NCBI GenBank assembly: GCA_017887325.1 | Contig: JAGHIE010000011.1 | Location: forward strand, 1-64,000 | Direction: 5' to 3' | Length of the DNA: 64,000 bases | From: Oscillospiraceae bacterium | Lineage (GTDB): Bacteria > Bacillota > Clostridia > Oscillospirales > Ruminococcaceae | Shown here: in pieces, positions 49,288-62,258 of the stretch | Position numbering within the stretch: position 1 is the stretch's first letter | How the letters are laid out: each line of letters starts with the position of its first letter | The notes under the pieces: generated by a model | What the model saw: the letters and a program-made list of their open reading frames with translations, nothing else | The model's database searches: none | What the model was told of the DNA's origin: nothing | Position numbers and translations under genes: made by a program

Positions 49288-52200
49288 ATGTACAATTATC
49301 CACAAATAGAAAATACAGTTTCAAAAATAAAAAGATTTGCACAAATGCTAGATGAATTGATTTATGAAAAAGTAGGCGATTTAGGTAATTTACAAAAATA
49401 TATTACAAATGACCATTTATATGATATACCAGAAAAAACTTTATTTTCACCTGTAGTTAAAGGCGAATTATGGGAAGGTGAAAGAACAAATTGTTGGATA
49501 AAAGGCAGTTTTGTTGTTCCAAAAGAATTACAAGGAAGAAAGTTATACATATATCCTCATATAGAAGCATATGAAGGATTATTATGGGTTAACGGCAAAC
49601 CTTTTGGAAACTTTGCAAATAAGTTGTTGATAGGAAGTCATGGAAATCAATACTGTAAAATGATTGAGAAAAATGCAACTAGTGGACAAAATATAGATAT
49701 TGCTATTGAGTTTTATGCAGGACATTATGACCCAGGTTGTTTTCCTTTTGAAGTACACAAAAAAAGTGATTATAAAATAGCACTTAATGATATTGATATT
49801 TGTGTTGAAAATGAGTTAGTATATGATACACTTATTAATTTAAGGATAGTATTAGATTTATACGATAATTTACCAAAAACAAACTTTAGACATGCAGATA
49901 TAACAGCTAAACTTTTAGATATACATAAAATAATATATTATGATTATAAATTAGTTTCAAAAGAAGAATTTGAAAAATCTTTAGAAGCTATTAATGGTAT
50001 TTTACAAGATTTATTGAACAAGAAAAATGGAGATACTACAGCGTTTGTAGGACTTATAGGACACTCTCATATGGATACTGCTTGGCTTTGGGAAATACCT
50101 GAAACAATCAGAAAATGTGCAAGAACATATTCTAATCAAATGAATATAATGCAACAATATCCAAAATATAAATTTATTCAAAGTTCATCTTATCACACAG
50201 ACATGATGAAAAAACATTACCCAGAATTATTTTTAGATATAAAAGAAAAAGTTAAAGAAGGCAGATACGAACCAAATGGTGGTACATGGGTAGAATGTGA
50301 CTGTAATATTGTATCTGGTGAATCTATGGTAAGACAATTTTTATGGGGACAAAGATTTACTAAAGAAAACTTTAATTATAAATCAAATGTATTTTGGTTG
50401 CCTGATACTTTTGGGTACAATGCTTGTATTCCTCAAATATTGAAAAAATGCGATATAGATTATTTCTTAACAACAAAAATGGCATGGAATGACACAAATG
50501 TATTTCCTTACGATACTTTTAAATGGAAAGGTATAGACGGAACTACTGTTGTAAGTCACTTGAATAAAACTCATGAAGCACCATCACCAAAAACTTTATT
50601 AACTTTAACAGAAACAGATGGTAGAGATAGCATAAAACTAAGACACGCATCTAACAAAAAATTATTATCTTATGGTCCTGGAGATGGTGGTGGAGGACCA
50701 GACGATTATATGGTAAGAATGGCTGAAAAATTAGAAGATGTAGAAGGTTGTCCTAGAACTAAATATACTTCTGTTGGAGATTTTATGAAAAATTTAGAAA
50801 AAACTTCTAAAGATTTACCAATATACTCAGGAGAATTATATTTAGAATTACATAGAGGTACATTAACAAACCAACATCAAATAAAAAGAAATAATCGTAT
50901 TGGTGAAATTGCACTACATGATTTAGAAGCTGTTACAATTTTAGATGCAATTAAAAATAACAAAGAAATAGAAAATGATAAGACAAATGAGTTATATGGT
51001 ACTTTATTAGTAAATCAATTCCATGATATTTTGCCTGGTACAAGTTTGGAAAGTGTTCATACAGAATCTAAAAAACAAATGGCAAATATGATAGACAAAG
51101 CCAAAGATTATACAAAAGATATAATTATAAATAAAAATGAAAGCAACGAAAAAGTTACATTAATTAATACTTTGTCTTTTGAAAGAAATGATGTTGTTTA
51201 TTTAGATATACCGGAAGGTTATAGAGTTAAAGGAAACTATAAGCAACAATGGACTAGAGATATTGATGATAATAAAATTTTAGCAGTTATGGGTGTAGTA
51301 ATTCCACCAGTATCTACTATAGTTTTAGAAATTGAAAAAGGAGATATAGAAACTGAATTTGAATTTGACTTTAAAGATAAAGCTTTAGAAACTGAAAAAT
51401 TCAAAGTTAAATTTGAAGACAATATGACTATATCATCTTACTATGATAAAGAAGCTAAGAGAGAATTAGTTGGAGAAGAATACAGCTTGAATACATTGTT
51501 AATGGCAGAAGATGTACCAGAACAATGGGATAACTGGGACATAAATTGGGACTTATATATGAAATATGAAAATTGTTCTAATTTATTAAATAGTGAAATT
51601 ATATCTAATGGTGATGTAGAATTAAGAATAAGAAATGATTATAAAATTTCTGATAAATCTACATTAAAACAAGATATGATTTTCTATAAAGACTCTAAGC
51701 AAATTGTGTTTGATACAAAACTTGATTGGAATGAAGAACACCGATTCTTAAAAACAATGTTTGATACAACTATTTTTAGTGATTTTTCAAGACAAGAAAT
51801 TCAATTTGGAAATATTAAGCGTTCTACTCATAAAAATACATCTATTGAACAAGCAAAATTTGAAGTATGTAATCATAAATATACGGACTTATCAGAAGGT
51901 AATTATGGAGTATCTATATTAAATGATTGTAAATATGGTATAAGTGTAGACGAGTCTAAAATAGGATTATCTTTACATAAAGCAGGTATGAGACCTGATT
52001 TATCCGGAGATAAAGGTGTACACTATTTTAAATATAGTTTCTTACCTCATATGAGTGGATTTGATGCTAAGAATGTAGTTCAAAAAGCATATGAATTTAA
52101 CTATAATGTTAATAGTTATAAATGTGATAATGAGTATAAATCTTTATTATCAGTTTCACAAGATAATATTATTGTAGAAACTATAAAACCTTGTGAAGAT

Positions 52201-52401
52201 GATAAAAAATGTTTTGTACTTAGAGTTTATGAATGCTGTGGTAATTTCACACATACTGATATAAACTTAAATTTAGACAATGTTAAATTATATGAAACAA
52301 ATATGTTAGAAGAAAATCCAAAATTAATTTCTGAAACAAATACAGTTAATATTACATTTAAACCATTTAAAATTAAAACAATTTTAGTTGAGAAAAAATA
52401 A
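49288..52401 (+). CDS. Alpha-mannosidase, GH38
   Basis: Removes terminal alpha-mannose from glycans or oligosaccharides; no signal peptide, so cytoplasmic. ATG 49288 (1037 residues) lies 8 nt after GAGGTG; the GTG at 49279 overlaps that site. Zinc ligands in H259-S-H261-M-D263 (IGHSHMDTAWLWE), nucleophile D373 in WLPDTFGYNACIPQIL, GGGGPDDYMVRMAEKL, LYLELHRGTLTNQHQIKRNNR, and a second zinc His region after. Large C-terminal beta domains follow. Length is typical for bacterial GH38 (about 1000-1040). Monocistronic and next to a glycan-use locus. Confidence 0.95.
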   Translation: MYNYPQIENTVSKIKRFAQMLDELIYEKVGDLGNLQKYITNDHLYDIPEKTLFSPVVKGELWEGERTNCWIKGSFVVPKELQGRKLYIYPHIEAYEGLLWVNGKPFGNFANKLLIGSHGNQYCKMIEKNATSGQNIDIAIEFYAGHYDPGCFPFEVHKKSDYKIALNDIDICVENELVYDTLINLRIVLDLYDNLPKTNFRHADITAKLLDIHKIIYYDYKLVSKEEFEKSLEAINGILQDLLNKKNGDTTAFVGLIGHSHMDTAWLWEIPETIRKCARTYSNQMNIMQQYPKYKFIQSSSYHTDMMKKHYPELFLDIKEKVKEGRYEPNGGTWVECDCNIVSGESMVRQFLWGQRFTKENFNYKSNVFWLPDTFGYNACIPQILKKCDIDYFLTTKMAWNDTNVFPYDTFKWKGIDGTTVVSHLNKTHEAPSPKTLLTLTETDGRDSIKLRHASNKKLLSYGPGDGGGGPDDYMVRMAEKLEDVEGCPRTKYTSVGDFMKNLEKTSKDLPIYSGELYLELHRGTLTNQHQIKRNNRIGEIALHDLEAVTILDAIKNNKEIENDKTNELYGTLLVNQFHDILPGTSLESVHTESKKQMANMIDKAKDYTKDIIINKNESNEKVTLINTLSFERNDVVYLDIPEGYRVKGNYKQQWTRDIDDNKILAVMGVVIPPVSTIVLEIEKGDIETEFEFDFKDKALETEKFKVKFEDNMTISSYYDKEAKRELVGEEYSLNTLLMAEDVPEQWDNWDINWDLYMKYENCSNLLNSEIISNGDVELRIRNDYKISDKSTLKQDMIFYKDSKQIVFDTKLDWNEEHRFLKTMFDTTIFSDFSRQEIQFGNIKRSTHKNTSIEQAKFEVCNHKYTDLSEGNYGVSILNDCKYGISVDESKIGLSLHKAGMRPDLSGDKGVHYFKYSFLPHMSGFDAKNVVQKAYEFNYNVNSYKCDNEYKSLLSVSQDNIIVETIKPCEDDKKCFVLRVYECCGNFTHTDINLNLDNVKLYETNMLEENPKLISETNTVNITFKPFKIKTILVEKK

Positions 52402-52424
52402 ATAAAATACTAAATATATTAAAA

Positions 52425-52461
52425 GAAAAATGTAGGTTTTGTAATTAACCTACATTTTTTC
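52425..52461 (+). terminator. Terminator after the alpha-mannosidase gene
   Basis: AAAATGTAGGTT pairs with AACCTACATTTT (8-nt loop) followed by a T-run. Confidence 0.9.
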
Positions 52462-52610
52462 TTTTATAAAATTTAGAAATGTTATGTATATTTAATATAT
52501 ATAACATGAAAATAGTTATAATTTATAAATAAAGTACAAATTATATAAATACAATGTAAAAAAAGTAAAAAAAGTAAAAAACTTTATCCTAAAATATTTA
52601 AAAGGCTGTA

Positions 52611-52619
52611 TGCTATAAT
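52611..52619 (+). promoter_or_regulatory. Extended -10 promoter of the sugar ABC operon
   Basis: TGCTATAAT, an extended -10 with no clear -35. Upstream at 52557-52582 are three A-tract/GTA repeats (AAAAAGTA) that may bind an activator such as YesN. Nothing else was recognised in the 52462-52610 stretch. Confidence 0.6.
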
Positions 52620-52673
52620 AAAGCCAAGATAAAGAAATGCTAAACGCATTCAAAAACCAAGGGGGAAAATAAA

Positions 52674-53975
52674 ATGAAAACTAAAAGAATAATTGCTTTT
52701 GCTTTAGCATCAATAATGGCATTAGGTATGACAGCATGTGGAAACACAAAATCAGATGGTGGAGATAAATCAGAAGCAAAATCAGATGAATTAACAATTT
52801 GGGCATGGGACGAAGCTTTCAATATTAAAGCTGCTAATATTGCTAAAGAAATGTACCAAAAAGAAAATCCAGATGTAGAAATAGATGTTGTTACAATGGC
52901 TCAAGATGATATAGTTGCAAAATTAAACACAAGTCTTTCATCTAGTTCTTATGATGGTCTTCCAGATATCGTTTTAATTGAAGACTATAAAGCACAAGGT
53001 TATTTAACATCATATCCTGATGAATTTGCAGATTTATCAGATGTAGCTAAAAAAGATGATTTTGCTGGATATAAAACAGCTGTAAATGAAGTAGACGGCG
53101 TTACATATGGCGTTCCTTTTGATAGTGGTGTTGCTGCAGTATTCTATCGTACAGATTTAATTGAACAAGCAGGTCACACAAAAGAAGAAATGAACGACTT
53201 AACTTGGGAAAAATACATTGAAATCGGTAAAGATGTAAAAGAAAAATGTGGAGTTAGCATGTTAACATTAGACCCTAATGATATTGGTCAAATTCGTATG
53301 ATGATGCAAAGTGCTGGCACATGGTATACAGACGAAGACGGTAAAGTTGATATAGCAGATAACCAAGGTTTAAAAGATGCTATTGCAGTTTATAAAGAAT
53401 TAGTAGATTCAGGTATTTCTAAACAAGTATCTGACTGGGATCAATTTGTAGGCGCATTCAACAGTGGTGAAGTTGCAACAGTTCCAACAGGATGCTGGAT
53501 TGCTCCTTCAATTCAAAAAGCAGAAGATCAAAGCGGTAAATGGGCAGTTGCTCCATTCCCAAGAATGGAAGACAATGCAGATTCTGTTAACGCTTCATCA
53601 ATCGGCGGTGGCGGCTGGTATGTTCTAAAAAATGTAGGACATGAAGAATTAGCTAAAGACTTCTTAAAAGATACATTTGCTAGTAATGTAGATTTAATGA
53701 ATACATTAGCATCAGAAATAACATTAGTAAGTACATTAAATGCAGCATCAGAAGCAGAAAATTACTCTAAACCAAATGAATACTTTGGCGGACAAGAAAT
53801 ATTCGGCGATTTTGCTGAATGGACAGCAAAAGTTCCTTCTGTAAATTATGGCTTAAATACATATGCTATTGAAGATTTAATGACAGAAGCTGTTCAAGCT
53901 ATTATGAATGGTGCAGATGTTGATGATACATTAAAAGATTATCAATCACAAATCGAAGCAGCAGTAGCACAATAA
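52674..53975 (+). CDS. Sugar ABC transporter, substrate-binding lipoprotein
   Basis: Captures an oligosaccharide outside the membrane. 433 residues; type II signal peptide with lipobox LGMT-A-C22, then a Ser/Lys/Asp linker. Mature part begins DELTIWAWDEAFNIKAANI, the family-1 extracellular solute-binding fold (SBP_bac_1). The residues DVVTMAQDDIVAKLNTSL and YGVPFDSGVAAVFYR are family-typical. GGGGG ribosome site. First gene of an operon with two permeases and a GH2 beta-galactosidase, so a galactoside is the likely ligand. The ATPase is not in the window and is probably a shared MsmX-type protein. Confidence 0.93.
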   Translation: MKTKRIIAFALASIMALGMTACGNTKSDGGDKSEAKSDELTIWAWDEAFNIKAANIAKEMYQKENPDVEIDVVTMAQDDIVAKLNTSLSSSSYDGLPDIVLIEDYKAQGYLTSYPDEFADLSDVAKKDDFAGYKTAVNEVDGVTYGVPFDSGVAAVFYRTDLIEQAGHTKEEMNDLTWEKYIEIGKDVKEKCGVSMLTLDPNDIGQIRMMMQSAGTWYTDEDGKVDIADNQGLKDAIAVYKELVDSGISKQVSDWDQFVGAFNSGEVATVPTGCWIAPSIQKAEDQSGKWAVAPFPRMEDNADSVNASSIGGGGWYVLKNVGHEELAKDFLKDTFASNVDLMNTLASEITLVSTLNAASEAENYSKPNEYFGGQEIFGDFAEWTAKVPSVNYGLNTYAIEDLMTEAVQAIMNGADVDDTLKDYQSQIEAAVAQ

Positions 53976-54017
53976 AATACACAGTTTAATTGATTATATT
54001 TAATTTAGAAAAATAAA

Positions 54018-54101
54018 GGGAGCGCTTTGAAACAGCAAAAAGTCATGAATGGACTTGTAAAGATTTGCCTACATTCAGACTTCCTGTATCAAAGTGCTCT
54101 T
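54018..54101 (+). other. Branched RNA structure between binding-protein and permease genes
   Basis: GGGAGCGCTTTGAAACAG (54018-54035) pairs with 54084-54101 over 17 of 18 positions including wobble, enclosing a second hairpin AAGTC/GACTT (54040-54055) and an open arm. Only a weak T-run follows. Such elements can lower expression of permeases relative to the binding protein by blocking decay or partial termination. Confidence 0.6.
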
Positions 54102-54140
54102 ATTATGCCTTTTTATAATTAAAGAAGGAAGGTCAGAGTG

Positions 54141-55019
54141 ATGAAAGAAAAAAATATATATGGGAAATTGGATAGAATGTCTTGGTTGTTCATTATTCCA
54201 AGTTTAGTTTTATTAATTGCATTTGTATTTTATCCAATGGTTCAAGCGTTTATAACTTCATTCCAAACTGGGGTTGCAAATAATTTACAATTTGATGGTA
54301 TAGCAAACTATAAAAGATTGTTGACAGACTCAACTTTTAAAAAAGCATTATTTAATACAGTATTATATTTGGTTGTTCAAGTTCCAATCATGATATTATT
54401 AGCTTTAGCAATATCATCTATGTTAAATAATAAGAAATTAAAATTTAGAGGTTTATTCAGAACAGCTATATTTTTACCATGTGTAACATCATTAGTTGCA
54501 TATTCAATTATATTTAAAAGTTTATTTGCAAACGATGGTTTTGTTAATGCTATGTTAATGAACTTAAATTTAATTTCCGAACCAATCAATTGGTTGACAA
54601 GTACAGGATTTGCTAGATTGCTAATTATTATGGCAATTACATGGAGATGGACAGGATATAACATGATATTCTATTTATCAGGTTTACAAAGTATAGATGA
54701 CTCTATATATGAAGCAGCTGATATAGATGGTGCAACAGGTTTACAAAAATTCCGTTATATGACAATTCCTTTATTAAAACCTATCATTTTATTCACAACA
54801 ATCAACTCAACAATTGGTACACTACAATTATTCGATGAACCAATGAATATAACACAAGGTGGACCTGCAAACACAACAATTACTATTTCTCAATATATTT
54901 ATAACTTATTGTTCAAATATCAACCAAACTTTGGATATGCAGCAGCAGTATCTTTCGTAATAGTATTATTGATTGTTGTATTATCATTTATTCAATTAAA
55001 AGTAGGTGACAAAGAATGA
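54141..55019 (+). CDS. Sugar ABC transporter permease 1
   Basis: 292 residues from ATG 54141, 8 nt after GAAGGAAGG (GTG 54138 is an alternative). Six membrane helices starting at about 16; MalF/UgpA type. Permease EAA loop: YEAADIDGATGLQKFRYMTIPLLKP near 190-215, which contacts the ATPase. Lacks the long periplasmic loop of E. coli MalF. Overlaps the second permease gene by 4 nt (ATGA). Inner half of the importer for the sugar bound by the upstream lipoprotein. Confidence 0.93.
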   Translation: MKEKNIYGKLDRMSWLFIIPSLVLLIAFVFYPMVQAFITSFQTGVANNLQFDGIANYKRLLTDSTFKKALFNTVLYLVVQVPIMILLALAISSMLNNKKLKFRGLFRTAIFLPCVTSLVAYSIIFKSLFANDGFVNAMLMNLNLISEPINWLTSTGFARLLIIMAITWRWTGYNMIFYLSGLQSIDDSIYEAADIDGATGLQKFRYMTIPLLKPIILFTTINSTIGTLQLFDEPMNITQGGPANTTITISQYIYNLLFKYQPNFGYAAAVSFVIVLLIVVLSFIQLKVGDKE

Positions 55020-55861
55020 GTAAAAGAACAAAAATAATGAATGCGATACAATATGTCGTATTAATAATATTATCATTGATATCTGTTTTTCCATTTTTTT
55101 GGATGATTATAGCAGCTACAAATAAATCAGTAGATGTAACAAAAGGGGTTTTAACTCCAGGAACATATTTCCTAGAAAATTTAAAACATTTAATGGAGTC
55201 TGATTTACAATATTTTAATGCTTTTAAAAACTCTGTAATTATAGCAGTAGTTACAACAACTTTAGCAATGATTGTATCATCAGCAGCAGGCTATGCTTTT
55301 GAAGTTTATAAAAATAAAACAAGAGATAGAATTTTCAATCTTGCTTTATTATCTATGATGGTTCCATTCGCAGCATTGATAGTTCCATTATTCCGTTTAT
55401 TTAGTAAATTTAATAGTATACCTGTTTTAAAATATATAGGATTAAATACATCTGGGGCAGTAATTATTACAGCTATAGCAACAGCATTTTTAATTTTCTT
55501 CTTCCGTCAAAATACAAAAACATTCCCTAAAGAATTAGTAGAAGCTTCTAGAATTGACGGTCTTGGAGAATTTGGGATTTTTACAAGAATTTATATGCCA
55601 ACAATGAAATCAAGTTATGCAGCAGCAATTGTTGTAACATTTATGACAAGCTGGAATAACTATTTGTGGCCTTTGATTGCATTACAATCAGAAGAAAAGA
55701 GAACACTTCCACTAGTTATCTCTGCTATGGGTTCATCTTATACACCTGACTATGGAATGATGATGACAGCAGTTGTAATAGCAACATTACCAACAGCTAT
55801 ATTGTTCTTTATCATGCAAAAACAATTCGTTGCTGGTATGACAGGTTCAGTAAAAGGTTAA
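55016..55861 (+). CDS. Sugar ABC transporter permease 2
   Basis: 281 residues, six membrane helices, MalG/UgpE type. EAA loop: VEASRIDGLGEFGIFTRIYMPTMK near 178-200. Starts in the last codon region of permease 1 (ATGA overlap), so the two are translationally coupled. Followed after 19 nt by the beta-galactosidase gene with an AAAGGAG ribosome site between. Confidence 0.93.
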   Translation: MSKRTKIMNAIQYVVLIILSLISVFPFFWMIIAATNKSVDVTKGVLTPGTYFLENLKHLMESDLQYFNAFKNSVIIAVVTTTLAMIVSSAAGYAFEVYKNKTRDRIFNLALLSMMVPFAALIVPLFRLFSKFNSIPVLKYIGLNTSGAVIITAIATAFLIFFFRQNTKTFPKELVEASRIDGLGEFGIFTRIYMPTMKSSYAAAIVVTFMTSWNNYLWPLIALQSEEKRTLPLVISAMGSSYTPDYGMMMTAVVIATLPTAILFFIMQKQFVAGMTGSVKG

Positions 55862-55877
55862 TATAAAGGAGTAATAA

Positions 55878-58910
<3,033 letters not shown>

Positions 58911-58922
58911 ATATGAGAAAAT

Positions 58923-58956
58923 AGTTAAGGTTCTTTTGTTTAAAAGAACCTTAACT
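58923..58956 (+). other. Perfect 15-bp hairpin without T-run after lacZ
   Basis: AGTTAAGGTTCTTTT (58923-58937) and AAAAGAACCTTAACT (58942-58956) with a GTTT loop. The right arm is followed by GTTATAGG, not a T-run, so it is a weak terminator at best. It may shield the lacZ 3' end while allowing read-through into yesN. Confidence 0.7.
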
Positions 58957-58987
58957 GTTATAGGAAAAAAGATAAGGAAAGTAAGAA

Positions 58988-60511
58988 ATGTATAGAAATT
59001 GTAGAATTATGATAGTAGATGACGAGTTCATTATGCGACAAGGTATAAGATACATGATGAACTGGGAAAAAGAAGGATATGAAGTAGTAGGAGAAGCTTC
59101 AAATGGTAAAGAAGCTCTTGATATGTTGGAAAGCACAAAACCAGATATAATTTTATGTGATATAGCTATGCCAATTATGGATGGATTAGACTTCATAAAA
59201 ATAGTAAAAAAAGAATATCCAAACATACAAATTTTGGTGCTAAGTAGTTATGATAGATTTGATTATGTAAGACAAGCACTTTTAAACGGTGCAGTGGATT
59301 ACGTGTTGAAACCTACTTTAAATCCAGAAGAATTGCTAAAAATTGTTTCTAAAACAGCTAAAAATATTCCTGGTTTAATTTTAAAACAAAATGAGAATAC
59401 AGATTATGATGTTAAGTTAGAGCGATATTTTGTAGGCTCTGATGGGCAGTTAAACGCATGGCATTTTAACAGTATATTTAATGCTAGTTGTTACAGATTA
59501 TTTGTTGTTTGTTTAAGACAACAAGATAAACAAGGAATAGATTTATCAAATGTATTATACGAAAAAATTGAAACAATAATGAAGGAATATAAATATGGGA
59601 AATATTTAAAATTTATTTATAATCAAGAAACTCTATGCATTGTTTTGAATTATGGTATAAAAGACGAAAAGGATATATTCGAATTTTTAAACTCATTGAT
59701 GAGACAATTAAGTTTATTGTATGATAAAATATTCGGAAATTTAAGTTTAAGAAGAATGAACTTAGAAGAATTAAAAAATGATTTTCAAGATCCAAATTTT
59801 ATGGGAGAAGAAATATTTTATCATAAAGGATATCATTTATATATTCAAGAAGAAAAAAGCAATATAAAAATTTGTGACAAGTTTGATTTTAGAAAATTTA
59901 GCAGATGTTTAGGCGAGCACAATTACAAAGAAGCTATAGAGCTTTTTAGAGATTATGCTTACAATGCAACTGAAAGTCGTATGCCTGAATTTAAACTAAA
60001 AAATCAAATAAAAAACTTGTTATATAATATAATAAGTAGTCCAAATGATAATATTATTCAATTAGAAGAACTTAGAAGAGAATATTTTGAAAAAATAGAA
60101 AAAGTTCTCTATTGCGAAGAATTTTTGCAAATCATAGAAGAATTAGTAAACAAATTAGATAATATCTTGTTACAAGGCGATAATGGCGATTTTTATTTAA
60201 GAAAAATATTAGATTATATACAAATACATTATAAAGAAGAATTAAATTTAAAGAATTTAGCAGATGAATTTAATTTTAATTATTCATATTTATCAGCATA
60301 TTTTAACTCTCATATGAAAGAAGGATTTAGTGAATATTTAAATAGGGTAAGAATTGAAAAAGCTTGTGAATATCTTGAAAAAGGAGAGTATCCTATTGCA
60401 AAGATAAGTTCAATGATAGGATATTCTGATCATAGTTATTTTTGTAGAGTTTTCAAAAAAATTACAGGAAAAACTCCAAGTGTATATAAACATGAAGGAA
60501 GAAGAAAATGA
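58988..60511 (+). CDS. YesN-type response regulator (REC-AraC)
   Basis: 507 residues. N-terminal receiver (1-120) with acidic pair DDE at 11-13, phosphoacceptor D58 (ILCDIAMPIMDG), and switch Lys in VLKPTL near 110. Then a long middle region (130-390). C-terminal AraC double helix-turn-helix (about 405-505: LNLKNLADEFNFNYSYLSAYFNSHMKEGFSEYLNRVRIEKACEYLEKGEYPIAKISSMIGYSDHSYFCRVFKKITGKTPSVYK). YesN regulators govern carbohydrate-use operons in Firmicutes; likely targets are the ABC-lacZ operon and GH30 gene. Overlaps the kinase gene by 4 nt. AAGGAAAG ribosome site. Confidence 0.94.
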   Translation: MYRNCRIMIVDDEFIMRQGIRYMMNWEKEGYEVVGEASNGKEALDMLESTKPDIILCDIAMPIMDGLDFIKIVKKEYPNIQILVLSSYDRFDYVRQALLNGAVDYVLKPTLNPEELLKIVSKTAKNIPGLILKQNENTDYDVKLERYFVGSDGQLNAWHFNSIFNASCYRLFVVCLRQQDKQGIDLSNVLYEKIETIMKEYKYGKYLKFIYNQETLCIVLNYGIKDEKDIFEFLNSLMRQLSLLYDKIFGNLSLRRMNLEELKNDFQDPNFMGEEIFYHKGYHLYIQEEKSNIKICDKFDFRKFSRCLGEHNYKEAIELFRDYAYNATESRMPEFKLKNQIKNLLYNIISSPNDNIIQLEELRREYFEKIEKVLYCEEFLQIIEELVNKLDNILLQGDNGDFYLRKILDYIQIHYKEELNLKNLADEFNFNYSYLSAYFNSHMKEGFSEYLNRVRIEKACEYLEKGEYPIAKISSMIGYSDHSYFCRVFKKITGKTPSVYKHEGRRK

Positions 60512-62205
60512 TGAAGAAAAAGATATATTTTGATAGTATGGTTGTAAAAACTGTACTTGTTGTTATAGCAGTTATTCTTAGTTCTATGCTCATAATTTCT
60601 TCTATTATAATAAATATTTCTGAAAGAATATTTATAGATACATATGGCAAATCTCAAGAACAAGTTTTTCAAAGAATAGAAAATGAGTTAAATCAATTTC
60701 ATGAAAATATAGTTAAAATAGCTGATACTATAGACTCTAGTTGGAATTTAAAATTATATCTTTCAGATAGTATACAAGAACCTAAATTATCATTTCAAAC
60801 AGCTTACAGAGCAAAAGTTGATATGGAGAAAGCTATACCAGATGATTTAAACGGTGTTAGTGTAGTAGCTATTAGTAGAAATGGAAAAAGTTATGTTGAC
60901 AAAGCAGAAACTATTACTACACCAATAAAAGATATATTGAATTCAGAAGACATAAAAACAGTAATGTCAAAGCCAAAAACAAGTAAATACATATATATGG
61001 ATAAGGGATATACTGCTACTACCGATGATGATCCTGCTATTATGATGATAAGATCTTTAAATAGCATAGGTGATGATATTCCATATGGTGTATTGCTAAT
61101 TACAATGAAAGAAAAAGATTTTTCAAAATATTATGATTATTTTTCTTCTAAAAATTCTGATTTTTATCTTGTAAATGAAGATGATGTGGTAGTTTCATCT
61201 TCAAATAAAAAAATGTTAAACGAAAAGATGAGTTATGAACATTCATCATCTTACACAGTTTTAAAAAAAGAATTACCTTATTATAAATTTCATGCGTATG
61301 GAATTATAAATAACCAAAAAGCTTTAGGAGATTTATATAATATTCCACAACTTTGGGTTATATGTTCTTTAATTATGTTGGTATCTGCATTGTTGGTATT
61401 TTTGCTTGTAAAACAAATTACTAACCCACTTTCTGATTTGGTTGGTAAAATGTCAAATGCAAGGATTAATAAGTTTGATGAACATATTATACCTACAGGA
61501 ACAAGAGAGATAAAAGAATTGTCTTATACATATAATTCAATGTTAGATGATTTGAATAGATACATTGAAGAATTAATGACAATTCAAAAACAAAAAAGAA
61601 AAGCAGAAATATCTGCTTTACAAATGCAAATAAATCCACATTATATATATAATACATTAGCAAGTATAAAATGGCTGATTTTTCAAGGTGATACAGAAAA
61701 ATCAACAAGAATGATAGACGCTTTCATATATCTTTTAAGAAATACTATTACAAATACAGATGAGTATATTACTGTAAAACAAGAAATAGAAAACTTGAAA
61801 AATTATGTTTTGATAAACAATATTAGATATGGAGAAAAAATACAAGTAGAATATTTTATTTCTTTTGGTTGTGAAGAATGTAAAGTTCCAAAGATGATTT
61901 TACAACCTTTTGTAGAAAATGCTTTTTTCCATGCATTTCCTTATGAACAAAGAGGTAATATAGATGTATTTATTCGTATTCTTGATGAAGATTTGCAAAT
62001 AAAAATTGTAGATAATGGTGTTGGAATGAATAAAGATCGTCTGACAGAAATCACAGAGAAAGATAAGAAAAAAGAACATTTTAGTGGTATTGGTGTTAAT
62101 AATGTTGATGATAGATTAAAATTAATCTATGGAAACGATTATGGAATAAATATAGAAAGCGAAGAAAACAAAGGAACAACTGTTACTATACGAATACCAA
62201 TTTAA
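60508..62205 (+). CDS. YesM-type sensor histidine kinase
   Basis: 565 residues. Membrane helix at about 10-33, extracellular dCache-like sensor domain (about 34-285), second helix 288-310 (IPQLWVICSLIMLVSALLVFLLV), HAMP (ITNPLSDLVGKMSNA), then the His_kinase (PF06580) motif with phosphoacceptor H378 in QINPHYIYNTLAS (usual Phe replaced by Tyr), and the ATPase domain with N-box QPFVENAFFHAF and G-box DNGVGM. Partner of the preceding YesN. Extracellular glycan fragments or binding-protein contacts are the expected signals. Confidence 0.94.
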   Translation: MMKKKIYFDSMVVKTVLVVIAVILSSMLIISSIIINISERIFIDTYGKSQEQVFQRIENELNQFHENIVKIADTIDSSWNLKLYLSDSIQEPKLSFQTAYRAKVDMEKAIPDDLNGVSVVAISRNGKSYVDKAETITTPIKDILNSEDIKTVMSKPKTSKYIYMDKGYTATTDDDPAIMMIRSLNSIGDDIPYGVLLITMKEKDFSKYYDYFSSKNSDFYLVNEDDVVVSSSNKKMLNEKMSYEHSSSYTVLKKELPYYKFHAYGIINNQKALGDLYNIPQLWVICSLIMLVSALLVFLLVKQITNPLSDLVGKMSNARINKFDEHIIPTGTREIKELSYTYNSMLDDLNRYIEELMTIQKQKRKAEISALQMQINPHYIYNTLASIKWLIFQGDTEKSTRMIDAFIYLLRNTITNTDEYITVKQEIENLKNYVLINNIRYGEKIQVEYFISFGCEECKVPKMILQPFVENAFFHAFPYEQRGNIDVFIRILDEDLQIKIVDNGVGMNKDRLTEITEKDKKKEHFSGIGVNNVDDRLKLIYGNDYGINIESEENKGTTVTIRIPI

Positions 62206-62238
62206 AACCTTATTGATTTTATCAATAAGGTTTTTTTA
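62203..62238 (+). terminator. Terminator after the YesN-YesM operon
   Basis: AAAACCTTATTGAT pairs with ATCAATAAGGTTTT (TTT loop) followed by T7. Confidence 0.93.
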
Positions 62239-62258
62239 TGTATTATAAAATATAATCT

